64,000 bases of DNA from Thermoplasmata archaeon (lineage in GTDB: Archaea; Thermoplasmatota; Thermoplasmata; Lutacidiplasmatales; UBA184): contig JAKAAX010000001.1 in NCBI GenBank assembly GCA_021802125.1, forward strand, positions 186,001-250,000. The letters run 5' to 3'. This document shows, piece after piece, positions 41,619 through 51,462 of this stretch (positions are counted from its first letter, which is position 1; the number at the start of each line of letters is the position of its first letter). Made by a program: the position numbers and the translations under genes. Under the pieces are notes generated by a model, which saw only the letters and a program-made list of their open reading frames with translations, did no database searches and was not told where the DNA came from.

Positions 41619-42860
41619 ATGACCACGCTGCCCGGGAATACGACCGAGAGCGAGACCGAAGCGACGAACATTCCGTCCTCAACCCCCGGGGGGCACTCCC
41701 GCTCGCCGGAGCGCACCCACCGGGTCCGTCGGTCGGTCTCGGTGTGGGTGGTCGTGGCCGTGGTGCTTCTGGCGGCGGTCGTCGGCTTTGCCGCCTACCA
41801 CATCCTTGCCGCGTCGAAGGGCTCCTCGTCGGGAAACGCTTGCACGTCGCAGTGCCACTCCCTAGTGGTCTGGGCCTACGACGGGATCTTCGGCGGGGGA
41901 TCGTCTCCCGGGGCGGCCAGGGGAGCGGTCTTCCAGCAGTTCGGGAACCTGACCGGGAGCACCGTGACCGTCGTGAGCGTGTCGGGCAACCTGGCCCAGG
42001 CGCTCATCAACGCGAAACCGGGGACGCTCCCGGACGTGGTGATGGGGCTGGACGAGCTCGAGGCCCCCGAGGCCGACCAGGCGGGACTGCTGATCCCCTA
42101 CACGTCGCCGCAGCTCGCGCACGTGAACCCCGCGGTGGTCTCCACCATCGCGCCGGACCACAGCGTGACGCCGTACGAATACGGCTACCTGGGTCTGGAC
42201 TACAACATCTCGACCGACTCGTCCCTGGGGCACCCGTTCAGCCAGGGCGACTTCTTCCAGGCGCTCCAGGCGAACCCGAGCCTCGCGAAGAACCTCTACT
42301 ATCCCGACCCGGTCCAGGGGGACATCACGGGTGAGGAGTTCCTGGCCTGGGAGGTCGAGTACTACACCAACGTGCTCCACCAGAACTGGACGACGTTCTG
42401 GACCTCGGTGGCCCCGGACATCCACCCCCTGCCGGACTGGTCCACCTGCTGGTCCGAGTTCACCTCGGGCGTGGCCCCGACGTGCCTGAGCTACATCAGC
42501 GATCCCGCGGCGGAGGCCTACTTCGGGGCCGGCGGATGGATGAACACCAGCGTCGCGCAGCACGGGGGGAAGAACTGGAGCTGGATGACCGTCTACGGGA
42601 CGGGCATCGTCAAGGGCGGGGTCCACAACCTGACCCTCGCCCAGGATTTCATCGACTGGACGTTGGGGGGCACGGTCCAACGGGAGGTCCCGACGAACGA
42701 GTGGATGGAACCGGCGAACAACACCGTCTCGATGCCGGGCGTGTACAACTGGACCCTACCGCTCTCCTCGGTCTCGGCGGTGAACCAGTTCACGACCCCC
42801 TCGCAGAGCTCCTCGGAGATGACCTCGTGGGTCCTCCAGCTCGAGGCGATCGTGTTCTGA
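41619..42860 (+). CDS. thiB: Thiamine ABC transporter substrate-binding protein
   Basis: 413 residues. A Ser/Thr/Arg-rich N-terminus is followed by one membrane segment (SVWVVVAVVLLAAVVGFAAY, about 40-60), which would anchor the binding domain outside. The binding domain has ABC substrate-binding features: LVVWAYDGIFGGG, ALINAKPGTLPDVVMGLDE and SVTPYEYGYLGLDYN, which parallels the thiamine-binding proteins TbpA/ThiB. WEVEYYTNVLHQNWTTFW and the aromatic-rich C-terminal lobe follow. Assignment to thiamine is strongly supported by the TPP riboswitch directly upstream and the permease and ATPase genes after it. Two nearby Cys pairs (CTSQC, CWSEF...C) may form disulfides. Confidence 0.9.
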   Translation: MTTLPGNTTESETEATNIPSSTPGGHSRSPERTHRVRRSVSVWVVVAVVLLAAVVGFAAYHILAASKGSSSGNACTSQCHSLVVWAYDGIFGGGSSPGAARGAVFQQFGNLTGSTVTVVSVSGNLAQALINAKPGTLPDVVMGLDELEAPEADQAGLLIPYTSPQLAHVNPAVVSTIAPDHSVTPYEYGYLGLDYNISTDSSLGHPFSQGDFFQALQANPSLAKNLYYPDPVQGDITGEEFLAWEVEYYTNVLHQNWTTFWTSVAPDIHPLPDWSTCWSEFTSGVAPTCLSYISDPAAEAYFGAGGWMNTSVAQHGGKNWSWMTVYGTGIVKGGVHNLTLAQDFIDWTLGGTVQREVPTNEWMEPANNTVSMPGVYNWTLPLSSVSAVNQFTTPSQSSSEMTSWVLQLEAIVF

Positions 42861-42883
42861 GCGGAGCAGGGAGCCCGGTCGCG

Positions 42884-44683
42884 ATGGCGTCCTCCAAGCC
42901 GCCCGCCAGCCCCTCGCCGGGAGGGCCGGAGGCCGGGTTCGGTGGCGGGGGGATCTCGCGGGGGACGCTCCGTCGGTGGCGGACCTGGCTGGAGGACCTC
43001 CCTTGGCTCCTGCCTGCTGTCGCCTTCGTCCTGCTCTTCTCCCTCCTACCCCTGCTGGACGTCTTCTCGCAGGCGTGGACGTTCGGGCACGGCGTCCGGG
43101 GAGTGATCTTCCTCCTGCGCTCGAACAACGTCCTCGGGCGCGCCACCCGGGAGACGCTCGGCAACTCTCTGGAGCAGGGGGTGCTCAGCGCCGGGCTCGC
43201 CTCGCTCTGGGGAGTCCCCGTGGGGGTCTTCCTGGCACGGAACCGGTTCCCCGGACGCGACCTCCTGCTGGCGTTCCTCCTGGTCCCCTTCCTGCTGCCC
43301 GTCCTCGTCGTGGTGCTGGGCGTGCAGGAGCTTTTCACCTGCCCCGCTCAGGGCGCGTGCACCGGCTTCCTCTCCTCCCTCTGGCCGTCGCTCGGCGTGC
43401 TCGGCTCCGGTCTCCCCGGGATCCTCACCGTGAACGTGTTCTACAACACCCCGATGGTCGCGCTCTTCACCGTGGCGGGGATCGGTCAGAGCTCGCCCGC
43501 GATCGAGGAGGCCGTGGCGACTCTCGGAGGAGGGCCCTGGCGCGCGTTCCGCGACGCGTGGGGAAAGCACGCCCTGGTGGGCGGGGCGACCGGGGCGCTC
43601 CTCACGTTCCTGTTCAGCTTCCTGAGCTTCGCTCCCCCGCTCATCCTGGGACAGTACTCGAACTGGACCATCGAGGACTGGATCTACTCGCTCTTCCAGC
43701 TCAGGTCGACGGTCGTCAGCCCCGACCTCGCCGTCGCCGTCTCCCTGTGGACGGTCCTCTTCCTGCTCGGACCGAGCTTGCTCTACGTCCTCCTCGCCCG
43801 CCATGCGAGGCTCTTTGGAGGGACGCCGCGCCCGGTGCGAACGGTCCGGCTCGGAGCGCGTCCCTGGCGTGCGCTCCCCTTCCTCGCCGCGAGCGCCGCG
43901 CTGGTGGGGTTCGTCGCGGTGATGATCGCCTCGGTGCTCGTGGGTTCCTTCGTCGTCTCGAACGGAACGACGCTCACCTCCGCCCGCCTGGGCACCGGGA
44001 ACTGGCTGCTCCTGTTCTCCTCCCGGACCACACAGGCGCTCGGAGGGACCTCCACCATGGGGGCGATCCTCAACACCGTGTTCTTCGCGGTGGTGGTGAC
44101 GTTGCTGCTGCTGCTCGTGGCTCTCGCGGCGGGCTTCGCGAGGCTACGGCACCCGCACGTGGGGTCCCTGGTCGACCTCATGAGCTTCGTCCCGATGCTC
44201 GTTTCTCCCGTCATCCTGGCGCTCGCCCTCTGGCTGTTCTACTACGGGACGCTGTACGTCCCGGCGTTCCTCTGGGTCCTGATCGTGGGGGCCCAGGCCG
44301 GGCTTGCGCTCCCGTTCGTCCTCGAGACGATCTCGCTCGCGCTCCGCTCCCACTCTCGATATCCCCGGGAGGCCGCTCAGACGCTGGGAGCTCGCCGCTT
44401 CCGCGCCTTCCTGGACGCGGACGTGCCGATGGCGAAGGAGGCACTGATCGCCGGGGCGCTCTTCGCCTTCGCACTGTCCCTGGGAGAGTTCACTGCGACG
44501 AACTTCCTCTATACCCCGGCCTACACGACGCTCGTGGTCGAGATGTACGTCCTGGGCCTCAACCATTTCTCCGCGACCGCTCCCGGGGCGGCCGCGGCCA
44601 TCGGAGCCCTCCTGGTCGTGATCAGCCTCGTTGCGTTCTACATCATCCTGGGGGTGGGCCGTCGTGGACATGGTCGAGGGTGA
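42884..44683 (+). CDS. thiP: Thiamine ABC transporter permease (two fused permease domains)
   Basis: 599 residues from the ATG at 42884. About 12 hydrophobic segments in two halves, each with an EAA-type loop that docks the ATPase: AVATLGGGPWRAFRDAWGK (about 208-226) and AAQTLGARRFRAFLDADVP (about 500-518). The double-domain layout is that of ThiP/FbpB. The N-terminal 25 residues are a Pro/Gly/Ser-rich cytoplasmic leader. It starts 23 bases after thiB and its end overlaps the start of thiQ, as expected for one regulated operon. Confidence 0.9.
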   Translation: MASSKPPASPSPGGPEAGFGGGGISRGTLRRWRTWLEDLPWLLPAVAFVLLFSLLPLLDVFSQAWTFGHGVRGVIFLLRSNNVLGRATRETLGNSLEQGVLSAGLASLWGVPVGVFLARNRFPGRDLLLAFLLVPFLLPVLVVVLGVQELFTCPAQGACTGFLSSLWPSLGVLGSGLPGILTVNVFYNTPMVALFTVAGIGQSSPAIEEAVATLGGGPWRAFRDAWGKHALVGGATGALLTFLFSFLSFAPPLILGQYSNWTIEDWIYSLFQLRSTVVSPDLAVAVSLWTVLFLLGPSLLYVLLARHARLFGGTPRPVRTVRLGARPWRALPFLAASAALVGFVAVMIASVLVGSFVVSNGTTLTSARLGTGNWLLLFSSRTTQALGGTSTMGAILNTVFFAVVVTLLLLLVALAAGFARLRHPHVGSLVDLMSFVPMLVSPVILALALWLFYYGTLYVPAFLWVLIVGAQAGLALPFVLETISLALRSHSRYPREAAQTLGARRFRAFLDADVPMAKEALIAGALFAFALSLGEFTATNFLYTPAYTTLVVEMYVLGLNHFSATAPGAAAAIGALLVVISLVAFYIILGVGRRGHGRG

Positions 44684-45782
44684 GAGGGAGGGGGACGGGG
44701 AGAGGGAGCGAGATGCCCCCGGGTACCTCGAGGTTCGGGGACTGGTCGCCCGCTACCCCGAGTTCCGTCTGGGACCGATCGACCTCAGCCTGGGGAAGGG
44801 GGAGACGCTCGTCGTGCTGGGCCCGAACGGCTCGGGAAAGTCCACCTTCCTGCGCCTGCTGGCGGGATTGGAGCCCGTGGAGCGCGGCCGCATCCGTCTC
44901 GCGGGGAGGGACATCACCGACCTTCCGCCCCACCTTCGGAGCGTGGGGATGGTCTTCCAGGACCTGGCGCTCTTCCCCGGGAAGACGGTCTGGGACAACC
45001 TCACCTACGGGCTCGTCGTCCAGCGGTGGTCTCGACAGGAGGCCGAGAAGCGGGGAGAGGAGCTCCTGCGCGACTTCCACCTCTCCTTGCTCGCCGAGCG
45101 GCTCCCTTCGGAGATCTCGGGCGGGGAACGGCAGCGCGTCGCGCTCGCACGGGCTCTCGCGCCTCGGCCTTCCCTTCTGCTCCTTGACGAGCCGCTCTCC
45201 TCGGCCGACCCGCGGCTCGCCCGCGAGCTGCGCGGCGAGATCAAGGGCTACCTCCGGGCTGCCGGGACCCCGGCGATCTACGTCACCCACGACTTCGACG
45301 AGGGGTTCTTCCTCGCGCAGAGGATGGCCCTTCTTCGAGAGGGCAGCTGGGTCCAGGAGGGCCCCGCGGAGCAGGTCTTCGACCGACCGAGCGACCCGTT
45401 CGTCGCGTGGTTCCTCGGCTACAACGTCCTTCCCCGCCCCTCCTCGCGCCACGGCACCGTCGCGGTCCTCCCGGAGGAGGTGCGGCTGTGCGATCCCGGC
45501 GCGCCTGACGCCCTGGAGGGGGTCGTGGAGTCCCGGGGCGAGACCGGCTCTCAGGTCCGGATGTTCGTCCGACTCTCGACTCCTGCCGGACCAATGGGCG
45601 CGGAAAGAGAGGAGTCGCCGTTGCTCGAGCTTTTGCTTCCGCGCGGAGGCGCCGGGGCGGGGACCCCCGCGGTCGGAGCGAAGGTCCACCTCCGCTTCGA
45701 GCGTACCGTCGAACTCCCTCAGGACCTCCCTCCCAATGGCTTCAAGAGGGGGTTCGCGTCGGGGGAGCCTGGAGGACCATGA
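44670..45782 (+). CDS. thiQ: Thiamine ABC transporter ATP-binding protein
   Basis: About 370 residues from the ATG at 44670 (a GTG at 44664 is nearly equivalent). It has Walker A GPNGSGKSTFLRLLAGLE, a Q-loop in GMVFQDLALFPGKTVWDNL, ABC signature SEISGGERQRVALARALA, Walker B LLLLDEPLSSADPRLA and a switch His in IYVTHDFDEGF. After residue 235 a C-terminal extension resembles the TOBE-like regulatory domain of sugar/iron/thiamine importers (YNVLPRPSSRHGTVAVLPEEVRL). It overlaps thiP and, by ATGA, the following small gene. Confidence 0.92.
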   Translation: MVEGEREGDGERERDAPGYLEVRGLVARYPEFRLGPIDLSLGKGETLVVLGPNGSGKSTFLRLLAGLEPVERGRIRLAGRDITDLPPHLRSVGMVFQDLALFPGKTVWDNLTYGLVVQRWSRQEAEKRGEELLRDFHLSLLAERLPSEISGGERQRVALARALAPRPSLLLLDEPLSSADPRLARELRGEIKGYLRAAGTPAIYVTHDFDEGFFLAQRMALLREGSWVQEGPAEQVFDRPSDPFVAWFLGYNVLPRPSSRHGTVAVLPEEVRLCDPGAPDALEGVVESRGETGSQVRMFVRLSTPAGPMGAEREESPLLELLLPRGGAGAGTPAVGAKVHLRFERTVELPQDLPPNGFKRGFASGEPGGP

Positions 45783-46165
45783 CCGCTGCGGACACGCCCC
45801 CCTTGCTGCTCGTGGGAGGACCTGACGGGGAGCGCGACCTGTTGAAGCTCTACCTGGCCCGGAACAACGTTGGGGTACTGGCTTCCGTCTCTCAGCTCAC
45901 GGACGCTTTGCCTCACCTGGCGGCGCAGCCCGGCTGCACGCTCGTGCTCGTGAGGCCCCAGGACCTCGCGCAATCTGGCGTGTGGGTCCACGAGCGGCGG
46001 TCTCAGGGCTTCCAGGGCCGTGTCGGGGTCGTCGTCAAGGCCGAAGAGATACGGGCCTACATCGGGAAGGGACGCTGGAACGATTTCGCGCTCAAGAGCC
46101 CCGTATCCGAGCCGGACTTCCTCGGAGCCGCCCGGTCCTCCTCCAGGCTCGCCGAACGGATCTAA
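45779..46165 (+). CDS. Small receiver-like protein of unknown function in the thiamine operon
   Basis: 128 residues. Its ATG overlaps the thiQ stop (ATGA), so its translation depends on thiQ. The sequence alternates strands and helices like a response-regulator receiver fold: PLLLVGGPDGERDLLKLYLAR, VGVLASVSQLTDALPHL, TLVLVRPQDLAQ, GRVGVVVKAEEIRAYIGKG and FALKSPVSEPDFLGAA. However, the phospho-acceptor Asp expected at the end of strand 3 is replaced (LVLVRP). It could be a degenerate receiver that senses or modulates the transporter. No known family recognised. Confidence 0.65.
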   Translation: MTAADTPPLLLVGGPDGERDLLKLYLARNNVGVLASVSQLTDALPHLAAQPGCTLVLVRPQDLAQSGVWVHERRSQGFQGRVGVVVKAEEIRAYIGKGRWNDFALKSPVSEPDFLGAARSSSRLAERI

Positions 46166-46183
46166 GGTCGCCTTCCTCCGGCC

Positions 46184-47284
46184 TTGTCCTCCACGCGCCC
46201 GAAGGCCTCCGCAAGGGCCTCCGGAAAGGTGTCCTACCCGTTCTTCCTCCAGAGCATCGCCCGTTCGCTCGGGGCCCCGCGACGGGAAGTGAAGGTGGGC
46301 CCCCGGCACGGGGTCGACGTCGGGGTGATCCGGCTCTCCCGGCAGCGCTCTTTGCTCCTGACGACGGACCCCCTCTGCCTCATCCCGGCCTTCGGGTGGG
46401 AGAGTGCGGCCCGGTACGCCTTCCACGTGCTGGCGAACGACCTGACCACGACCGGGGTTGCCCCCCAGTTCCTCAGTGTCGACTGGAACCTCCCGGTGGA
46501 CATGTCCGAACGCGACATGGAGACCGTCCTGCGGGCGCTCCATGACGAGTGCCGCAAGTTCGGGACCGCGATCGTCGCGGGACACACCGGGCGTTACCCC
46601 GGCGTGAGCTTCCCCATGGTCGGGGGCGCGACGCTCTTCTCGGTGGCGAAGCCGGGGACGTTCGTCACGAGCGCCGACGCCTGCCCGGGGTCCAGGGTTC
46701 TCCTCACCCGGACCGCCGCTCTCGAGACGGCGGTCACGGTGGCCCACCTCCACCCTCACGAGACCGAGGAGCTGCTCGGGATCTACACGACCCGAAGCCT
46801 CCGCCGCCGGCTCGAGGAGCTCTCGAGCTCCCCGGAGGCGCTCAGCGCGGCCCGCGTGGCCGGCCTGGGCCCCCGCGGGGTCTCGGCGATGCACGACGTG
46901 GCCGAGGGAGGCATCGTCGGGGCTCTGGTCGAGATGTCCAGCGCTTCCCGTCTGGACCTCGAGGTCGACCTCTCTCAGGTGCCCGTGGAACCCGAGGTGG
47001 GGGAGCTCTGTTCCCGGTTCGGCGCGGACCCCCTGACCTCCATGGGCCAAGGCTCCCTCCTGCTCGCGGTCCACCCCAAGCAGGTCGCCGCCGTCGTGCA
47101 CGCCCTCGAAAGGCATCGGCTCCCGGTCACCGACCTCGGCCGGTTCGGCCCCCGGGCTCGAGCCGACCCCCGGGTCCGCGACCGCGGCCGGTCGGTGAGC
47201 GCCCCTACCGTCGACGGGTTGACGATCATCAGCCTGGGCCTCGAGCGGGGAAAAGGCGGCCGAAGCCGGCCTCGCACGCGCTAG
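46184..47284 (+). CDS. AIR synthase-like ATP-binding protein (PurM/ThiL/HypE superfamily)
   Basis: 366 residues from a TTG at 46184. A GTG at 46229 is a good alternative and would remove a Ser/Lys-rich leader. The N-terminal PurM-type domain shows [20 protein letters not shown] followed by [20 protein letters not shown]. Then come [20 protein letters not shown] and [11 protein letters not shown]. The C-terminal domain has [40 protein letters not shown] and TDLGRFGP. It matches archaeal COG1973-like AIR-synthase relatives. ThiL (thiamine-phosphate kinase) belongs to the same superfamily, and this gene is 18 bases after the thiamine operon, so a thiamine-phosphorylating role is an attractive inference. 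Confidence 0.8.
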   Translation: MSSTRPKASARASGKVSYPFFLQSIARSLGAPRREVKVGPRHGVDVGVIRLSRQRSLLLTTDPLCLIPAFGWESAARYAFHVLANDLTTTGVAPQFLSVDWNLPVDMSERDMETVLRALHDECRKFGTAIVAGHTGRYPGVSFPMVGGATLFSVAKPGTFVTSADACPGSRVLLTRTAALETAVTVAHLHPHETEELLGIYTTRSLRRRLEELSSSPEALSAARVAGLGPRGVSAMHDVAEGGIVGALVEMSSASRLDLEVDLSQVPVEPEVGELCSRFGADPLTSMGQGSLLLAVHPKQVAAVVHALERHRLPVTDLGRFGPRARADPRVRDRGRSVSAPTVDGLTIISLGLERGKGGRSRPRTR

Positions 47285-47385
47285 CTCTCGGGGACGTGAG
47301 CGGCGCCCCCCGAGCGGTCGGGGGCCGGCCCACGACGCGCGGCGGCCAAGCTTATCCGCCCCACCCACCCTGCTCGCTCGCTCGA

Positions 47386-48069
47386 ATGCCCGCTCCCGTC
47401 GTCGTCGAGGGCCAGAAGGTCTGGAAGATCTACGCCTCCGAGGCCGGCGAGGTCCCCGCCCTCAAGGGGATCGATGTCAACATCCGGAAGGGCGAGATGG
47501 TCGCGGTCATGGGCCCGTCCGGCTGCGGGAAGACCACGTTCCTCAACTGTTTCTCCGGCCTGGACGACATCAGCCGGGGGACCATCCGGATCGAGGGGCG
47601 GGACCTGAAGAACCTCTCCGACAACGCCCGCAGCGAGTACCGGGCGCTCCGGATGGGTTTCGTCTTCCAGGCCTACAACCTGCTGCCGGTCCTGACCGCG
47701 CAGGAGAACGTCGAGCTCCCCCTGCTCGTCGCCGGCGTCCCTCCCAAGGAGGCGCGGCAGCGGGCGGTGCTCTGGCTGAAGGAGCTCGGGCTCAAGGGCC
47801 GCGAGCTCCACCGACCCAGCGCGCTCTCCGGCGGGGAGCAGCAGCGGGTCACGCTCGCGCGCGCGCTCGCGAACCGTCCGGCGATCGTGTGGGCCGACGA
47901 GCCCACCGGCAACCTCGACGAGGAGAACAGTCACGCCGTGATGGAGCTCCTGCGGGACCTGAACCGGGAGCACCACCAGACCTTCGTCGTGGTCACGCAC
48001 GACCCGTCCGTCGCCGCGGGCTGCGACCGGACGATGAGGATGCGGGATGGCCGGATCATCGGGGAGTAG
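47386..48069 (+). CDS. MacB/LolD-type ABC transporter ATP-binding protein
   Basis: 227 residues from the ATG at 47386. A TATA-like AAGCTTATCC lies about 30-40 bases upstream. It has Walker [22 protein letters not shown]-loop [19 protein letters not shown], signature [17 protein letters not shown], Walker [18 protein letters not shown] and switch His [10 protein letters not shown]. The LDEENS and [18 protein letters not shown] wording is typical of the MacB/LolD/FtsE group, which works with FtsX-fold permeases in lipoprotein, peptide or envelope-stress export. It overlaps its permease gene by 23 bases. Confidence 0.92.
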   Translation: MPAPVVVEGQKVWKIYASEAGEVPALKGIDVNIRKGEMVAVMGPSGCGKTTFLNCFSGLDDISRGTIRIEGRDLKNLSDNARSEYRALRMGFVFQAYNLLPVLTAQENVELPLLVAGVPPKEARQRAVLWLKELGLKGRELHRPSALSGGEQQRVTLARALANRPAIVWADEPTGNLDEENSHAVMELLRDLNREHHQTFVVVTHDPSVAAGCDRTMRMRDGRIIGE

Positions 48070-51000
48070 ATCGAAGGGGTCGGCCTCTCGACCGGCTCCG
48101 TCGACCGACCTGCCGGGCTCCTCCGCCTCGGAGAAGCTCCGGCGACAGCGCCTGTCGAACCAGGTCCTCTTGACCGGCGTCACGCTCGGCCTCCTTCTCA
48201 TCGGGACCTCCTTGTGGCTGGGGACCTCCCAGGGCCTTTCCCAGGCGAGCGCGGGACTCACCGCGCTCGGGGTGGGCGACCCCCTGGTGGGGCTCCTCGT
48301 CCTATTGGTCATCGCCGTCGCGCTCTTCTCCCTCGCCCTGGGGCTCAAGGACCGGGTCATCGCGAAGATCGGCCTTCGGAACGTCACCCGCGCGAGGACC
48401 CGGACGCTGGTGCTCCTCTTCGGGCTGCTGATCGGCAGCGCGATCATTTCCTCGAGCCTCGTGATCGGCGACACGGTGGACAACCTTTCGGTCCACTTCA
48501 CCTACATCGCGGACGGGGCCGTGGACGAGGCGGTCTACGCCCCCGCGCCGCAAGGAGGGATCGGGGGGACCTCGGTCAGCTACAGCACGTTCGACATGGC
48601 CATCTTCTCGTCCATGAACACTTCGGCCGCGCGCATCCCTAACGTCCAGGGGCTCACCCCGATGCTCATCACGACGGGGTCGGCCTACGACCGGACCCAG
48701 AACGTCGCGCAGCCCGGCCTCACGCTCATCGGGGTCGACGCCTGGGCGAGCTCGAACCTCGGGAGCTTCACCTCCACGACCGGCGCCTCCGTGAGCGGTC
48801 CCTCTCCAGGGAAGGTCCTGCTCAACGCGGCCGCGGCAACCGAGCTCTCCGCGCACGTGGGCGACAAGGTCTCCCTGAGCGGAGCGGCGCAGGTCCCGGT
48901 CAACTTCACCGTGCTCTCCCTGGTCAAGTCCGACACGCGCGGCGGGTTCCAGGACTCCGGCATGGGCGACGTCTTCCTCTCGCTCTCGGACGCCCAGGCG
49001 CTGTGCGGAGGGGTCTGCTCCGCCCACGCGACCCAGCCGATCAACTACATCGCCGTGACGAACACCGGGGGGCTCGTGGGAGGGACCGCCCACACGAACC
49101 AGGTCTGGGGGCCGCTCAACAGCTCGAAGAACGCCTCCGTCCTCGCGAACCAGAGGGCCGGGGGAACTCCACCGGGAGGCCTCGAGGTCCACTCCGTTCT
49201 CCTCTCAGACCTCCTTACGGCGGAGGCCAACGCCCAGTCCCTGACCCAGCTCTTCCTCGTCCTGGGGCTCTTCTCGATCGGGGCGGGCTGCGTCCTGATC
49301 GTGGGCATCTTCGCGATGCTCGCGGAGGAGCGGCGCGGCGAGATGGGGGTGGCGCGGGCCGTCGGAATGCGTCGTGGCCAGCTCATCCGGGCCTACTACT
49401 TCGAGGGGCTGGCCTACTCCGCGGGCTCCGCCCTCCTCGGGACGTTCCTAGGGGTCCTGGTCGGCTGGGGCATCATCCAGCTCTTCGCGAGCCTGTTCGG
49501 GAGCGGCGGCGGGGTCGCCGCCTCCGCCATCGTCGACTCCTTCACCTTCACCCCCAGGAGCCTCGCCCTCGCCTACTCCGCCGGTTTCCTGCTCACGCTC
49601 GTCACCGTGAGCGTGACCTCGGCCTACGTCAGCCGGATGAACATCGTCCGCGCGATCCGCAGCCAGCCGGAGCTGATCCACAAGGAGCGCTCGCGCCGCG
49701 CGCTGCTCGGCTCCGGGGTCCTGCTGCTCCTCCTGGGCGCGGCGCTCTACGAGGTGGGACACAAGTCGGGGACCGACATCGATGTGGGATTCCTCGGGGC
49801 GAGCCTCCTCATCCTCGCGGTCGGGCTCATCGCCGCCTACCGGGTGCCGCTGCGCTGGACGTTCTCGGCCTCTGCGCTCGGCCTCCTCGTGTTCTGGGGC
49901 GACCTCCAGCTTCGGAACGACCTGTTCCCGGGAACGCACTCGGGGACGATCTTCGTGTTCTTCCAGATGGGGGTCTTCCTGATCCTCGCCGCGGTCATCC
50001 TCTACGTGTTCAACTCCGACCTCATCGTCCAGGCGCTCACGAGGCTCTCCCGGAGCGGTTCGAGGAACCTCCCGGTCGTCCGTCTCGCGTTCTCCTACCC
50101 GTCCCAACGACGGTTCCGTTCGGCCATGACCATCAGCATCTTCGCCATGGTCCTCTTCACGATCACGGCCATCGCCGCGATCGGGAACGGGATCTCCTCC
50201 GGAGTGTCGAACTCCATCCATACCGAGTCGGGGGGCTACCAGTTCTACGGCGTCTCCCCCACGCCGATCACCGACCTCGCCTCCCAGGTCCAGAACAACT
50301 CGACGCTGCGAGGGGAGGTCTCGACGCTCGTCTCGTTCTACTCGGGGATGGGCCTGATCAACCCGCTCCCGTCACAATCGTGCTCCTCCTCCCAGGCCTG
50401 CTTCGGTTACGGGCTCGCCGCCGCCCCGACTCCGCAGGACGGCACCCCGGCCTGGCAGGACTTCTACTCGACGAACCAGTTCAGCTTCTCCGCCACTCTG
50501 CCCGGCTGGTCGCCTTCGCAGATCTGGCAGGCGCTCGAGACCAACTCCAGCGTCGCCGTCGTGGACGGGAGCTTCCAGACGAACGCGCTCGCGGCCGCCA
50601 TCCAAGGAGGCTCCGGTCACGCGGGGGTCCGGCCCGGTGACCGGATCACGATCGATGGGCTCTTCGGAGGAACTTCCACCGTGGAGGTCGTCGGGGTCCT
50701 CTCGGAGCAGGTCCTCCAGGCCGTGCTGGTGAACCCCGCGCTGCTGACCGGCACTTTCCATTTCACCACCCAGCAGCTCTTCCTTCTGACGGGAGCCCCG
50801 GGGGTCGACCCGCGGACGGTGATCCAGACCTTCCAGACCCACTTCTTCGCCGACAACCTCGAGGTCTTCGATTTCGCGCAGATCCTGTCGACCACGCTGC
50901 AGTTCACCAACGCGTTCATCGACCTCCTCGAGGTCTTCGTGGCGCTGGGGCTCATCGTCGGGATCACGTCGCTGGGCATCCTGGCCCTGCGTGCGGTGGT

Positions 51001-51307
51001 GGAGCGGAGGACGCAGATCGGGGTCATCCGGGCGGTGGGGTTCCGGCGCTCGCAGGTTCTGGCCGTGTTCCTCACGGAGTACTCCTTCCTGGCCCTCATG
51101 GGCATCGGGATCGGAGCGGTGATGGGGCTCGTCCTGGCCTACAACCTGAACGAGGCGGTGGGAGGGTTCTTCGCGTTCTCGATCCCTTGGACGAACCTCG
51201 CCTTCGTCCTTGGGACGAGCTACGCTCTGACGCTGGTCGCGACCGGGATGCCCTCCTTCCGCGCGTCGCGGATCCCTCCCGCGGAAGCGATCCGGTACTC
51301 CGAGTGA
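48047..51307 (+). CDS. Large FtsX/MacB-type ABC permease
   Basis: 1086 residues. Two N-terminal TM segments ([41 protein letters not shown]) and a third ([20 protein letters not shown]) are followed by a large outer domain (about 140-390). The first FtsX domain has four TM segments ([20 protein letters not shown] onward) containing [21 protein letters not shown] middle TM group follows (residues 550-680), then a second outer domain (700-960) and a second FtsX domain with [20 protein letters not shown]. This YbbP-like duplicated layout suggests mechanotransmission or export of lipids or proteins. The substrate is unknown. Confidence 0.88.
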   Translation: MAGSSGSRSKGSASRPAPSTDLPGSSASEKLRRQRLSNQVLLTGVTLGLLLIGTSLWLGTSQGLSQASAGLTALGVGDPLVGLLVLLVIAVALFSLALGLKDRVIAKIGLRNVTRARTRTLVLLFGLLIGSAIISSSLVIGDTVDNLSVHFTYIADGAVDEAVYAPAPQGGIGGTSVSYSTFDMAIFSSMNTSAARIPNVQGLTPMLITTGSAYDRTQNVAQPGLTLIGVDAWASSNLGSFTSTTGASVSGPSPGKVLLNAAAATELSAHVGDKVSLSGAAQVPVNFTVLSLVKSDTRGGFQDSGMGDVFLSLSDAQALCGGVCSAHATQPINYIAVTNTGGLVGGTAHTNQVWGPLNSSKNASVLANQRAGGTPPGGLEVHSVLLSDLLTAEANAQSLTQLFLVLGLFSIGAGCVLIVGIFAMLAEERRGEMGVARAVGMRRGQLIRAYYFEGLAYSAGSALLGTFLGVLVGWGIIQLFASLFGSGGGVAASAIVDSFTFTPRSLALAYSAGFLLTLVTVSVTSAYVSRMNIVRAIRSQPELIHKERSRRALLGSGVLLLLLGAALYEVGHKSGTDIDVGFLGASLLILAVGLIAAYRVPLRWTFSASALGLLVFWGDLQLRNDLFPGTHSGTIFVFFQMGVFLILAAVILYVFNSDLIVQALTRLSRSGSRNLPVVRLAFSYPSQRRFRSAMTISIFAMVLFTITAIAAIGNGISSGVSNSIHTESGGYQFYGVSPTPITDLASQVQNNSTLRGEVSTLVSFYSGMGLINPLPSQSCSSSQACFGYGLAAAPTPQDGTPAWQDFYSTNQFSFSATLPGWSPSQIWQALETNSSVAVVDGSFQTNALAAAIQGGSGHAGVRPGDRITIDGLFGGTSTVEVVGVLSEQVLQAVLVNPALLTGTFHFTTQQLFLLTGAPGVDPRTVIQTFQTHFFADNLEVFDFAQILSTTLQFTNAFIDLLEVFVALGLIVGITSLGILALRAVVERRTQIGVIRAVGFRRSQVLAVFLTEYSFLALMGIGIGAVMGLVLAYNLNEAVGGFFAFSIPWTNLAFVLGTSYALTLVATGMPSFRASRIPPAEAIRYSE

Positions 51308-51462
51308 GCGGACCCGCGTGGGGGGCGGTCGCCCCGGCTTCCGTCGCGGGCAGGGCCCGGCGCGGACCGAACGTCGGGGGAGTCAAGCGAACGATTAACC
51401 GCTGAACAACTTCCCCCGACCGTTGCGACCCGTCCCGGGCCGCGAAAGGAGCACCCTCGCTC

